DNA of 64,000 nucleotides from Arctopsyche grandis (Eukaryota; Arthropoda; Insecta; Trichoptera; Hydropsychidae): positions 29,293,501 to 29,357,500 of the forward strand of contig NC_135359.1 of NCBI RefSeq assembly GCF_051622035.1. The letters run 5' to 3'. Under the pieces are notes generated by a model, which was given only the letters and a program-made list of their open reading frames with translations, was not told the origin of the DNA and searched no databases. Positions 34,400-46,494 of the stretch are shown here, piece after piece. The first letter of the stretch is position 1. Each line of letters begins with the position of its first letter. The position numbers and the translations under genes are program-made.

Positions 34400-35020
34400 T
34401 TGGGTGCACCTTACGGCAGCTGATGAAGACTCGAAAAATGAACTCGAAAAAATTCTTCTTCTTCTTCTAATGCCGAATCCATATTCGGACGTAGGCGACT
34501 ACCATGGGCAGACATCGTTTATGGCCCGTGCGAATTTTTCCCTATCATGGGCAAGCTGAAATAACTTTTCGAGACCGAGTCCCATCCATGACCTGATGTT
34601 CCGGAACCAAGAGAGCTTCTTTCTCCCAAGCCACTGATTGCCTTCTATTTTCCCTTCTATGATTGTTTGTAGAAGGCGATATTTGGGGCCGCGAATAATG
34701 TGTCAAGAAGCTCTCTCTTTTTATTATGAAGAAGCTGGAGGACTGTTTCGTTTCTTACATGCTCCTTCCACGAGATCTTTAGCATCCTCCGGTAACACCA
34801 CACGAAAAAAAATAACTTGTACCAAAGCATTAAAATTAGGAGTGGGGGTAGATGTTTTACAGGTCAGTTACGCGTGTATGCGTGAGATTCGTGGGAGAAG
34901 CCGATGAAACCGTCTACCCCCACTCCTAATCTTAATTCTTTGGTACGAGTTCATTTTTCGAGTCTTCATCAACTCGGAGTTTATGTCGTAAGGGCCACCG
35001 GAAAAAAATAAATGGCACGA
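34400..35020. mobile_element. Foldback element interrupted by LINE piece
   Basis: GTGCACCTTACGGCAGCTGATG and GACTCGAAAAATGAACTCG on the left recur inverted at about 34950-35000. An inner pair (GTACCAAAGCATTAAAATTAGG and its inverse) lies at 34820-34945. The left arm is split by a LINE fragment. Target duplicates were not resolved. Confidence 0.5.
34450..34805 (-). pseudogene. LINE reverse-transcriptase C-terminal fragment
   Basis: Decayed minus-strand frames read SWKEHVRNETVLQLL, KRELL, GKIEGNQWLGRKKLSW and RSWMGLGLEKLF. This is the post-RT tail common to RTE/L1-like insect LINEs. Frameshifts are present. Confidence 0.55.
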
Positions 35021-35336
35021 ACTCCAAATTCGAATGTTTTAACTGAGTAATTAGAATTTACTCTCCTAGATTAGTCGAAGATACAAATAATAACATTTGC
35101 ATGAAAGTTTTGTGCTATAAATACTGAAATATTTACTGTAAGGGTTAGTTTTTATATCAAAAACACTTTTTATGTATATATGTATGTATGTATTTTAATT
35201 CATACAATTTTATCCGATTCGGCATCAGTAGTCATAATATAATCATTACAATTTACAATTACAATATTTTTTTATATTTTTCTCATTCTTCGGCTTGACG
35301 CCCTTTGAAATGTGCCGCCCTTCGGTGCCACTTTAA

Positions 35337-35660
35337 GGTGAAATCACACAGAGAGGCACGTGGCACGTGGTTTTTTTTTTAAATACTTTGAAACATGCGA
35401 AAAAAAAAGGAACATTCCTAGCATACAGTCATTGCACACAGTCTCAACAATCACCCCTGGAGTGTTTTTGGTGATATTTTATCCTTGTATTGATATAAAC
35501 TTGACAGTGATTGATAACGGCTAATCTCAGATTTGAAGAAATGCAGGAAAAACTTGTCGAAATAATAACATTGTACGAATTAACAATGAACTGGGAACGA
35601 CCTTTGTTGACTCGAAGCCTAGACTGCGTGCCGTGCCGTTCATCTCTGTGTTTTCGCCCA
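35337..35660. mobile_element. Harbinger-type MITE, second copy
   Basis: The ends AGGTGAAATCACACAGAGA and TCTCTGTGTTTTCGCCC are inverted. The interior has CTTGACAGTGATTGATAACG, shared with 20952-21296 and 43180-44462. Target duplicates are unclear. Confidence 0.6.
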
Positions 35661-35699
35661 TACTTACCCATTCCTGCGGGACGTACGTGCAAAAAATAA

Positions 35700-36700
35700 T
35701 ATACATATGTACCCGATTTGAAAACTGGATCTGACATGATAAAAAGTCAATTTTTGAAACCCACAAAGAGAAAAAATCACTCATCTCGAGCCTAATGTCT
35801 TTTTATTTCATTTCAGAAGGGACGTAAACGCAAACGAATAATTGCCCAATACATATGGTGACGTTTTAGAGAATTGTAGTACAACGTCTATTTTCCGTAT
35901 TATCCAAAACAAAACAAGTTTGCAATAACCTGAACTATTGGCTGTTTGAATACAACCAGTGGATCAGACTTTTTCTTGCAGATGAAAATAATGAAGAAAC
36001 AATAAATTATCCTCCACGAGAAAATAAATTTAAACAGTATTGTTATATGGCAGCAGAGAATTTGAATTCTTAAGATGTGTCAACTTTTAAGGAGCGAAAT
36101 TTTGAAAAGATCGGTAGTTCGTTCCAATAATGCAGCAGAAAATAATTTAGAAGATATCATGAAAGCAATAAGCACAAATTCCAATATGCAGAGAATGCGA
36201 TGAAGAAGATATTACCGAGTAGTTAAATTGCAATGTGACCAATGTCTGGATTACAAAATTTTAATTAAGATTAAATAATTATGGAAATATCCGGCGAGTG
36301 GAGATTATTGATGGGGGGAGGGAGATACCATTCTGAAGCTTTTCAATGCTTATATGTCGCTATGAAGTAGTTTGAGAGGCAAGCAAAATTTAGCTTGAAA
36401 GAAGTTATAAAACTTTATCCCTAATTAGTAATCACAGATGCAAAAGAATACATCAAATAATACGTCAGCGCATGCGCATAGACTGTCAGTGTTCATGCGA
36501 CAAGCCTTTTATACCTATATATATACATATGTATGTATGTATATATATATATAAATAGGTCTGGAAAAAGTTCTTATTCTTATTCTGGAAATAGCTTGCG
36601 ATCCAGCTGAGTAACTTAATAGCTAACACAGGAAAAGTTGGAAAATAGTACTAACAATTAATGTATATCAAAGCAAACTAATGTTCAATAGTTATTGCAT
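35700..36700. other. Unassigned stretch, possible decayed transposon gene
   Basis: A broken plus frame near 35935-36072 (WLFEYNQWIRLFLADENNEE) resembles no family I can name. A TATG-rich repeat lies near 36510-36555. Confidence 0.25.
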
Positions 36701-36719
36701 GCCTGATATAATTTCATTA

Positions 36720-36850
36720 GATGATAAAACAGTAGATATTTTGGGCACATAATAGACATATCCAGAGTATAGAAGAGGAAGTAAATTACGTATGACATTT
36801 AAATGGAATGAATTTGGGCGAATGGATGCACATTTATGAAAAAACAATAT
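36720..36850 (+). pseudogene. RTE-like LINE fragment
   Basis: The decayed frame matches the VD..YLG..I....EE.I.RR.. block also seen at 48780-48900. No intact coding remains. Confidence 0.4.
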
Positions 36851-36981
36851 TAATTCCAATGTTCATAAACAGGCCCATCTCAAGGAAGTCGTTGATTGTC
36901 TGCCCCCTTACTTTTTTTAGATTTTGGGGAAAAATAAATAGTTTTCTTCAAATTCAAATTCTACACAAGACTGGTTAATAT

Positions 36982-37397
36982 TGTAACATACGCCGCTGGT
37001 TAAGTGCAATCGGATTAGGCCGAGTGGCATCCCCGCTATTTCCCAAAATCCAGTCGAGCGTAAGACGGCGCATCCCTGACACTATGCGACCGTTATAATT
37101 GGTTTAGAGGATTATCTCAAGGCTAAGTGCAAGTAGGCTAAATAACGGAGACCACTGAATTGGCTTAGTAACGGCACCCGGTCCCTTCTCAGAACTGACA
37201 GCGCGATAGCATGGGAGTGAGTGCCTTGGACCGTGGGAATGAATATCCGAGTACGTGCCTAAACAATAGGGAATTAACTGGACGTCGAAGATGCGGTGAG
37301 CGACCTGTCCTTTATAAGCAGGTACTTAGGCGATATCAAGGCATTCAAGGCCCAATAAATGCTGTGAAGTGACTTTTCATTTTATCACTGGACCACA
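36982..37397 (+). repeat. Solo LTR, same family as Son introns
   Basis: It starts TGTAACATACGCCGCTGG and includes CCTTTATAAGCAGGTACTTAGG and AATAAATGCTGTGAAG. The last about 20 bp are diverged, and TATT or ATAT flanks both sides ambiguously. Confidence 0.68.
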
Positions 37398-37619
37398 TAT
37401 TGTCCATCAAAGAGTCGTTCGGCAGGTGCATTTGTTCCTGGTAAACAGAGACAATATTCAACTAATTTGCAAAGTTTTTTTGTAGGAGATGATCTTTGTT
37501 GCTAAAGGCTTTGAATATTTCATTACATTCTGTACTTATTTTATCTCCCGACTTACCAGAACATATACCCAAAAATTCACTACTGTACTGGTAAAACCAG
37601 TACGAATGGTCACCTTACG

Positions 37620-37740
37620 CAAAGAAGATGGGTGGACGAAATTATAAAAATGTGTGAGGTGAGATGGATGAAAGTTGTGCAGTGTCCAGATCTGTGAAGT
37701 CGGTTCAAAATTGACGACTCATCACCAGACTAAGGCGGCC
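37620..37740 (+). pseudogene. RTE-like LINE C-terminal fragment
   Basis: It reads RRWVDEIIKMCEVRWMKVVQ, the RTE C-terminal block also found near 49245-49320. Confidence 0.5.
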
Positions 37741-38574
37741 AGGATGCTTTTACCCACAAAAAATGGTTCACTTTTAACCTACAAAACAAGAGAGGAAAAA
37801 AAAGGTTGACAATAGTGAACCATTTTTTTCAACCGATTATCTCTGGTCATCTCTGATGACTAGAGGTAGGATAGTCACAGTGCTATCCATTGTTCGGCAA
37901 ACCTTTAACAATGCATTTACAACCTTTGAAGAATACACGGCCCCCTCAGGCTCCGGTGACTACTGATGACCAGACTTTGATGGCCAGGATACTTTTACCC
38001 ACAAATAATGTTTCACTTTTGTCAATTACTATTGCAGTAGCGTCGCTAGCGTTGGTGTCACCTAAAAATATTTTTTATTAATTACACTGAGCAACAAAAA
38101 GTCACGTTTTTTAGTTACCAGAGCAGAGACTAATCAATCTTTTGTTATTACTAAGTTTGGCCCATTGAATTCGAATATGATAATAAATTTTGTAGGTTCA
38201 CTCTCGTTTACGAAATATGAGTGTTTAAAAAAATGCGCAATTTTTTGGCTTTTGCGGTCTTTAACTCCAAATCTAGTATGGCTGTGTTCAAAATGAGTAT
38301 TGGAATCAATAGTCAGATGTTTTTCCTATTGATTGTGATATTTCATTACTTTAAAATACTTATAATTAATTATCTAGCGAATTTTAAAAGTTACAAATAT
38401 ATATATTTTTTACACATTTTTTTTCATGCTATTATGCGTTTATATGGCCAGTTTTTTAAATCACTACGTTTATTGGTTTTTTATCTCAATATATTTTTTT
38501 TTATCTAAACGTATTAACTCGAGCGGTAGAAAGGTTTTCGTCGCGTACAAATTTTTAAAGCAGATAGCGTTGGT

Positions 38575-38640
38575 GCAAGCGAGATGGCAAGTAGTCCGAC
38601 CACAGAGTACAGCGGTCGGACTACTTGCCATCTCGCTTGC
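38575..38640. repeat. Perfect 27-bp-arm hairpin
   Basis: The left arm 38575-38601 (GCAAGCGAGATGGCAAGTAG...) and right arm 38614-38640 are exact inverts around a 12-base loop. It has no flanking TIR or target duplication, so its class is unknown. Confidence 0.85.
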
Positions 38641-39224
38641 TAATGGATATTAGTTTCCATGGGTTTCCGGAAACCCTTTGTTAAAAATCAAAATTTTCCG
38701 GAAACCCGTTATTTAATCTAAAAATTCATATATTTTTTGCCAAAAATTATACAAAATCTTGAAAATTTTCATGTAATAGTACCTTGGATGAAAAAAAATG
38801 TATATACATATGTATATATTTTCAAAATAATTTTATTGGAAAAAAAATTGGAAACCTGTTGTTCCGAAGTTGGGGTGACACTACTGGCTATAGTAATGAC
38901 TAGACACCGGTTAGTCACAGTGCTTTTTCTAGGAATCGGGGTGGTTTAGTTCCATTTACAAAGCTGGGGTCCAAAAAAAAAACTTTCTGTGAACCTTTAA
39001 TAATGCAATGAACAATACACAGCACCCTCTGGGTCCGTTTTTTTCAAGACGGCACCTTGGTTATCCGGCCTTTAGTAATGACTATCTTCGGCGGTGGAGC
39101 GTACTTTTTCCAGGAAAGAGGGCGTTTTGGGGCTGTTGTCCAGGAATCAAGGCAAACCACAAAGTTAGAGAGCAAAAAAAAATTATATATATTCTAAATA
39201 TTATCACTTCGATTGAAAATATAT

Positions 39225-39480
39225 CTATAGAAAAGTCAAAAATCTATTTGGGGGGGGGGGGGGGGGGGGGCGTCCCGATTTGACTTGTATGAAATCTGAC
39301 AACCCTAGTCTTATGGCGGCCTTAATGTTTATTGGATAAATGGCGCAGAAAACGCTTCTGAAATGATCTATGTGAGTTTGGTAATAAGGAGACCACATAA
39401 CTGAAGCATACTCCATATTACTGCGAACCAAACTGTTATAGATAAAGCCAGGACCCTGAGGGGGCTGTTTATTCTTCAAA
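39225..39480 (-). pseudogene. Jockey-like LINE RT fragment
   Basis: FIYNSLVRSNMEYASVMWSP is the conserved post-RT motif of Jockey-clade ORF2. A 21-base G run (39250-39270) terminates it. Confidence 0.65.
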
Positions 39481-39919
39481 TGTTTGCCGAACCTTTTTTA
39501 CAAAGCATTTACAACAATTGAACAATAAACGGCACGCTTCCGGTCCTACCTCTAGTTATAGAGCAATATTAGAGTATGCGGATTCTTAAAGGCCTTCGCA
39601 ACTCAGCAGATCAATCCCAATAGTTTGTATGAATTAGTGACTATATGGTTAAAATGCTAATTTAAAATTAAAGCTGAAACTTATTTTTATTTATTTTTTA
39701 TTTTATTCATTGAAAAATCAACAGACAACAAGATGTAGAAATGCATAAAAATAAAGAGTAAATATATAATATATATATAACATCCGAATCCAATTACAGA
39801 TTTTTACAAAAATAAACAAATGAAAAAGATAAATACAAGATAAACAAATGAAAAGGAAAATAATTAAAGCTATAACATGACTAAATAGTACATTGTATAA
39901 CTAAACTGAAGTGTTAAAA

Positions 39920-40205
39920 TATTGGAAAAAGGTTATAAAATAGAATAGAATCTCTTGATGTTAGTCCTGAATTGATTTAAGGAAATACCGAACAGATCAA
40001 CCTCATTCAGCTCCCCGTTAAACGTACGATAAACACGCTGCAGATAAGAATATTTGTGGGAATTGATATTGAAAGGATTAATATAATACCTAACTGGGAT
40101 CCTGAAATCAATCTTACTCAGTAAATCAGAACAATCAAGGAAACCATTTATGAGCTTAAAGAAGAATGTAGCATCAGTGAGTCGACGCCTGACAGAAAGA
40201 TTGTT
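39920..40205 (-). pseudogene. Jockey-like LINE ORF2 C-terminal fragment
   Basis: The minus frame reads NNLSVRRRLTDATFFFKLIN followed by GFLDCSDLLSKIDFRIPVR, the RR..D...F..L.NG..D...LL..I.F..P.R pattern of the Jockey tail. Confidence 0.6.
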
Positions 40206-40209
40206 AAAA

Positions 40210-41260
40210 GATAGGATTTTTAAAACATCGGGAACAGTGGAATGGGTCGGTCTCCGTCACGGGATTCTGTATCCACAAAAAATTTGAGAAATCAAGGTTT
40301 TTGAAATAATTGGAAAAATGCAGCACTAAACCACCCAAGTGGTCAATAAAAAGATTTTTACTTGCTTCAATATTGGCTGTGGCCCAGAAATCTTTGGAAA
40401 GTGAAAACATATCCAACTCATTCTTTTGTAAATTTGATTTCCATAACTTAACTTTTTAATGAAAGCTTTTACTTTGTCTTTTTGAACAAGTGGACGTATT
40501 TGTGATCCTTGCACTGCTTTATTTAAACCGCTCAATTTTCCAAAAATTTCAACCAAATAGGCAAGTTCATGTCTCTTCGTGTTGGTTTTCTTCGAGAAAG
40601 GTTGCTAATTAAAAGTGTATGTATATAAAAATGAAATAAAAATAAAAATAAACATTCACGCATTGAATTTTTACTGTTAAGAGGGCTGTACACCCGAAAC
40701 CTTAATTTTGTTACCGTTCCTTTCTTCGATATATATATTGAGTGTATGTATATATTGAGTGAATGCGACAATATATATCAATATATATATTGAGTGAATG
40801 CGACAGTTGCGCTTCGACCAAATAAAACGTATTTTAAATTGACAAAATCGAGGTTTCGTATTCTACTATTTTCTCCTCCAAAACTGGATCAATTTAAAAA
40901 AAAAAATCATTATCGGTATGAGAAAGATACTTTCTGTGCATCTATCGGCGTATTTTTTTAAAAATCGAACATTAAATAAGCACGCTGGACTCGTTTCGTG
41001 GGTGTAAAAAAGAGGCGATTTTATAGATGTTTGGCGGCTCCTAGCTCCTATAAAAAATAATTAATCAAAAAAATAAAACAATAGATGCACCCCAATGGTG
41101 GATATCCATAGCATATTAAAAAATAATTTCTCTAGTGCCATAATTGAAGAAGGGAGAAGTATAGTACGTTTGTATGGACAAGGCGCTGCTGTCCAGCCCT
41201 CTTAAGCTACGATATGAAGTTGTATTTATTTGTAGATATTATGGTATGAAAATTATTTTT
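40210..41260. other. Unassigned AT-rich stretch
   Basis: A minus-strand frame at 40556-40326 and a TATA-rich repeat near 40725-40790 are visible. No gene was recognised. Confidence 0.35.
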
Positions 41261-41640
41261 TTATTAAAAAGTTTTGGCCCCTCCCCTGGCAATAGTCCGC
41301 GCGTAAAAATAACAATTCTTTGATTATTTTTCGATCTTAGTGCGTATCAAGTCAAAATATCTCAAGTCGAGGACTACCTGTATGTGATTGTTGATGATCT
41401 AATTTTAGGTCAATCTCGAAAATTTTTTTAAATTGTGCATGTTCTGTTTTAACTTTCAATATTTTATTTTCATTTTAATATAATGATTATAATTTTATTT
41501 TTATATTTGAATTTAATTTTAATATAATAATAATAGTTTTAATTTTGATATTTAATTTTTGTTTCGATATTTTGACACTACTGGTTTAAAAAGTTGGCCC
41601 AGAGACCGTTCGTTGGTTTGGTTCGTACGCACCATAAGGA
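41260..41640 (-). mobile_element. Inverted copy of pogo/Tigger-associated repeat
   Basis: It is the reverse complement of 10546-10920 (shared CTTATGGTGCGTACG, CCAACGAACGG and GTGCGTATC...AAGTC motifs). The termini are missing. Confidence 0.55.
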
Positions 41641-41997
41641 CGCGGATTTATTTATTTATTATTTATTTGGAAAATTTACAGTTTATTATGTTACATAGAT
41701 TGATAGTAAAAGAATATAATTATTTTAAGTAAACCATTAATAATTTTCGCATATAGGTAAAAAAAGAAAAGCTAAAACATTTAAAATAAGAAACAAAAAT
41801 GATAATAGAGTAAGATAATTAGAGAAAACAAAAAGAAAAAATAGAAATAACAAAATAATAAGAATAACAAAACGATAATAATATGATAAAAATTATGAAA
41901 TAATAAAAATAATATAATACATAACAATAAACAAAAAGACAAAATAAATACATCAAAATAAAAATTCATAATCACAATTGTAAATATTCAATAAAAT

Positions 41998-42558
41998 TAA
42001 TCATCGAAAAACAAATTTGCAATAATCACTCTAGCTTGTATAGCATTAATATTAAATAAGTCAAACATAGAAATTGTAGAAAGTAGTTTATTGACGGTGG
42101 AGCTTGCACGCCAGATGAATGAGCTTCTTCCATAATTAGAAAAAATATTAGGTATGTAAAGGAGCTCATTACATCTGGACATTCTATTTGGCACACGCAA
42201 CGATAGTCTGCTCAATAATTGAGGACAGTCGATCGAGCCGTTAAGGATGTTCAAAATTGTTGAGATTTCAGCTATCTCCCTTCTTTTGACAAGTGGAAGC
42301 AGATGCTGACACCTACAAGCATCTTCATAGGATGTATAGAATAATCCAAAACGGCTGCCGATGTACCTCAAGAATCTCTTCTGGATGCGCTCCAATCTGT
42401 CTCTTGCACCAGAGTACTCTGGGTTCCAAACTTGGGATGCAAACTCAACAATACTTCTTACGTATTCATAGCATAGTATTTTGTATGATTTAATAGAAGT
42501 AAAGCATTTGGAGGACCGGATGACGAACCCGAGAGCCTTCGACGCTCGAGCTACAATG
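41998..42558 (-). pseudogene. Jockey-like LINE ORF2 C-terminal fragment
   Basis: The minus-strand frame runs RASKALGFVIRSSKCF, EYVRSIVEFASQVWNP, LERIQKRFLRYIG to FNINAIQARVIIA, the complete post-RT tail of a Jockey-clade ORF2. The RT core is missing. Confidence 0.75.
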
Positions 42559-42749
42559 TTACGGGGACGAGAAGGAGATGGTGTACAAATATTATAGTCA
42601 CAGTTTTTTTTTATAAGATCTTCTTTAATAGTAGTAAGTATACACGAGATTAATGTACAAGTTTGTATTACACGTTACTAGTTAGTAGTTTACTAGTTAG
42701 GCAGTTTAATCACAAGTGCCTTGTAAGACTTAAATATTTTGATCGTAAG

Positions 42750-42893
42750 TCACTAGTTACACTGTCTAATCGCAAGTGATTAGTAAGAGTGTTTGATCGC
42801 AAGTGCTAGTTACACTGTTCAATCGCAAGTTACTAGTTAGAGTGTTTGATCGCAAGTGCTCAGTTAGAGTGTTTGATCGCAAGTGCTCTTCCA
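42750..42893. repeat. Tandem repeat, about 31-bp unit
   Basis: About five variable units of TAGAGTGTTTGATCGCAAGTGC alternate with CACTGTYYAATCGCAAGT forms. Spacing and unit variation rule out a CRISPR. Confidence 0.7.
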
Positions 42894-43179
42894 TATGTTT
42901 AACATCAGTATATATTCAATAGAGGTAACAATTTGGACCAATCATAGTTCGTGAGAAAATAATATTTTTAGGGGGGAACTCGAGTTAAGTAAAACAATAT
43001 CTTAAGACTTTAATACTTTGACCCTTGAGAGTATCGAGAAATGGTTTACACACAATTAGTTACACAATTAGTTACGCAGGTTTAAAAAGGAGTCGAGTCG
43101 TGTTAAAAATGCTGGTAAAACTATAAAATTAATTAAAGACAATATTTTTGCATATGTATCCCTTGAGGTCGGATACACA

Positions 43180-44462
43180 ATTCGTCGTGCGGATCACACA
43201 GCGAGGGAGCGGTATGCTGTACGCGGGATATTTTTTTTAGATAGTTTTAAACACACACAAAATGTAGGGTCATACCCGGTATGATACGCCGGATCTTACG
43301 GGATCGGAGCGGTCTCGTTGAAATTCTATAGAATTGTTTATACTAACTTGACGGTGATATATACCAATTCGTCGACCCTCGGACGACGCTTGACAGTGAT
43401 CGATAACGGTGTAACCCATATTTGCAAAAAAATATAGCAGAACTTGTCGGAATAATAAGATTATAGAAAATACAAATTACATTAAGGATTTCAAGCTTTT
43501 ATTAATAATTCAGTTTTAAACTTAATTAGTAAACAATTAACAAAAATAGACAAACAAGTGTCCGGTTTATAACAACAATTGACTAATATTTCCGGGTAGG
43601 TTTAAGAATTAAATACTCGTTCGATACTTTCATAAACAAACTCTGCGATCACGGATAAAGATGTATTCAGCATAAAGGTTTTTATGTAGTACACTAATTG
43701 TTTACCGGAACCAATTGTTACTAAATAAACAGAAATGACTAGACAATGGACTCAAGTTTTTTGGTACAAAAACTAAATACGTACTTAAATCCCTAATACC
43801 ATCAACAGATAAACGAACAAAGATGTTTTTTACGTAAAGGGCTATAGTGCACTCAATATGGACTGTAACTAATTGATACTGAATGCATTTCCGTATGAAT
43901 GTATGTACATGTCGATACAATAACATGTTCGTTTAAAGAGAGCCCATTTTTACTTTATTTTATATCAAGAACAAAGTATTTTTTATTTATACTTTTTATA
44001 CTCAAGAAAGTGGTGACTGCAATTGCAGTTTTGTGTTTAACATCACAAACAGTTCGTCTTTTGAGCTCGGTCATCGCAGTTCATAATATCGGTACATCGC
44101 AGTTCATAATGTCAGAAAAATTAATAGAAGTTGTGCGATAGTACGAATGTGTCTATGACGTCAGATCCGTAAAATATAAGGACCAAAACATTCGCAATGA
44201 AGCTTGGGAGGAGATGTCAAAAAAAATATGGGATACACCGTTATCGATCACTGTCAAGCGTCGTCCGAGGGTGGACGAATTGGTATATATCACCGTCAAG
44301 CTAGTATAAACAATTCTATAGAATTTCAACGAGACCGCTCCGATCCCGTAAGATCCGGCGTATCATACCGGGTATGACCCTACATTTTGTGTGTGTTTAA
44401 AACTATCTAAAAAAAATATCCCGCGTACAGCATACCGCTCCCTCGCTGTGTGATCGCGCCCT
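43180..44462 (+). mobile_element. Harbinger-like element with long inverted arms and MADF gene
   Basis: About 43180-43440 is repeated in reverse at 44225-44462. Shared landmarks are GATCACACAGCGAGGGAGCG, CATACCCGGTATGATACGCC and CGACGCTTGACAGTGATCGA. The centre carries a decayed MADF-domain gene. PIF/Harbinger elements often carry Myb/MADF accessory genes. Exact target duplicates were not found. Confidence 0.6.
44109..44260 (+). pseudogene. MADF-domain gene fragment
   Basis: The frame reads MSEKLIEVVR, a stop, then YECVYDVRSVKYKDQNIRN and EAWEEMSKKI, the LIxxVrxyxxLYD...YKD...eaW.ei pattern of MADF domains. One in-frame stop breaks it, and the frame runs into the inverted arm. Confidence 0.65.
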
Positions 44463-44830
44463 AAGAAGGGTTTTGATATTTGGGGGAAACATAATTTGTC
44501 ACGCTGGTGGCGTGGGAATAAGAAATAAAGTTATTTAAAAACGATATTTTTAGTGTTAACATATGTGTTTTGAATGTATCGAGAAATGGTTGAGTGGATG
44601 CACAGAATTCGAGTCGTGAGAAAAATGCAACTAAAACAATAAAGATTTTGGAAGTCTCATAAATAAAATTAAAGGAAAATATCAATTAAGCGTACGTTCA
44701 AAGAATCAAGATAACAAGCGGGAATAAAGAGTAATATAAGTACATACATAGGTTGTAAGATATTCACAACATAACAACAACATTGTCAATATGTTTACTA
44801 AAGGATAGATCAGAGTTTAAATAAGACTCC

Positions 44831-44992
44831 TATGGAGGATGAACGAATGAGACGACTGGCATGTTAATGCACGTGTTTATTATATGACAGCTGAAGACAG
44901 AGTGAGTAGCGGTTCTCCGAACCCAGCCGAGTCGGTCCCCACTCGCAGGAAGGCAACCAAACTCGACCATGTCGTATAAGCGAGCCGCCACA
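44831..44992 (-). repeat. Solo LTR of the TRIM family
   Basis: It is exactly 162 bp, the same length as and near-identical to the LTRs at 9103 and 10099, in reverse. The flanks (CTCC, TCCC) do not give a clean 4-bp duplicate. Confidence 0.8.
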
Positions 44993-44999
44993 TCCCCAA

Positions 45000-45213
45000 A
45001 TCCCTAATTTCCAATACCCTTGTGAGTCTATGTCCGTTGATTGAATGAGGAAAGTCAATCGGACATAGTTTTCTGGTGAATGACATGCAGGAGCATTTTG
45101 CTACATTAATTTCCAACTTATTTATGCTGCAATGAGCCTCTAGCCTGAACAAATCATCTGGATGCGGATGCATGTCCGCGCAATGTTTGAAAAAGGCGGC
45201 TTGCAAAAGTTGG
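45000..45213 (-). pseudogene. Jockey-like LINE reverse-transcriptase fragment
   Basis: DDLFRLEAHCSINKLEINVA then KCSCMSFTRK and HRLTRVLEIRDLGM match the thumb-side RT motifs (W/HC..NKL..N..KC..M.F.RK...I.DLG) of Jockey-clade LINEs. The frame starts abruptly at the GC-rich island. Confidence 0.72.
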
Positions 45214-45640
45214 TGAGGCCTGCGTAGTGTGCGTCCGGCGCGGTTTCCGCTAAGCGGGGCTCGCCGGCTTTGTGCGGGGGTTGGCGTTTGCGCGGTGCAG
45301 CGCGGGGGCGAAGCGTTGCGCAGTGCGAGGGCGGGGGGAGGGACGGGCGGGGCAGGGTTTGGAGAGGGAGGGGGGTGTCGCCATACGGGAACGCGAACGG
45401 CAGTGTCGCTGCGGAGAGGCCAGCGCGCGGCCGCGGCTATCCGCGCTCTCCGAGGTACCGTCAACCCCCACCCCCACCCCACCCACACCACACCACACCA
45501 CCCCTCCCCTCCCTGCGCCCCTCTCGCAACCCCTCCCGCGCGAGACCCTCACCCCCTCGCGCCACGCCCCGGGCCCGCCACCCCCGCACCCTTCACACCC
45601 CCGTTGTCACCCCCCCCTTCCCCTCCCCCTTATATAGGTT
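45210..45640. other. CpG/GC-rich island
   Basis: About 430 bp is strongly GC-rich in an AT-rich surround, with many CpGs at 45210-45460 and C-runs at 45460-45640. It ends at CTTATATAGGTTAAACGG. The long frames across it on both strands reflect lack of AT-rich stop codons. It may be a promoter island or a GC-rich repeat. Confidence 0.6.
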
Positions 45641-46036
45641 AAACGGTTCACGTGCGAGGGTTGCCAATCGTCGATTTGACATTTGGCACTGTTTTTTTTA
45701 CGCGTCGGTTGGCTGCACTGTCGACCCCTCCGACACCGCTATTACAGTATTTATATCTTTTTTTTTTATTTTATTTTATTTTATTTTTTTAATATTAACA
45801 CTTTTGCGCAATATCGATTCGGTGCTCGAAATTTTTCGTCTCATTAGTATATTATCTTTTATATATATATATATATTTTTTTTTTGTTCCTTTGTTTCGT
45901 GATCGAAAAACGCCGATTACGTACTCGCTATCGACACTTCTGAAGATTATGCTGGAGATGAAGATCGACCGTTCCTTTGTTGAATACGAAACGCTCTGTA
46001 TATATCTCGCTCATTATCTTTTCGTATGTATGTATG

Positions 46037-46483
46037 CAGTGGCGGACTGGGACTGAAATTAGTGCATGCCAGGAGTCAAAGGGGGCCCACCCAGGTTTAA
46101 AAAATTCCCCCCCCCCCCCCCCCATATAACAAAATTTTCTTCTTTCCATCACGCTAAAAATCATGGGTAAAAAATTTTTTTTTTCAAAAATGGGAATAAA
46201 CAAATTTAAGTTCAAGAAAAATGGAAAAAGCAAAATAGATCCATAAATTACATTGTATATTTCTTTTTAACCCATTTCCTAGGTTAATAGAATGCATCAT
46301 AAATTAATGCGGCATAAAAGCGGCTTTTACTTTCGGTAGAAAACAATCAGGGACGTCATTTCAGCTTTTTCTTGGGGGGGGGGGGGCAGGCAAAGATTGG
46401 TCAAATTGGGCCCATATTTTCTAACAGCTAGTGGGGCCCACATGCCATCGGGCATGTTCGCTTGTATGGCTAGTCCGCCACTG
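46037..46483. mobile_element. hAT MITE, 447 bp
   Basis: The termini CAGTGGCGGACTGG and CTAGTCCGCCACTG are inverted. The flanks are TATGTATG on each side (46029-46036, 46484-46491), though these lie in a TATG repeat. Its first 9 bases match the hAT at 30610. It includes a 17-base C run. Confidence 0.8.
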
Positions 46484-46494
46484 TATGTATGTAT

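Noticed and set aside
42750-42893. CRISPR-like repeat
   Set aside because: Only about five imperfect units without unique spacers; an ordinary minisatellite.
45229-45902. Long Arg/Gly/Pro-rich frames in the GC island
   Set aside because: Open on both strands and several phases; composition effect.
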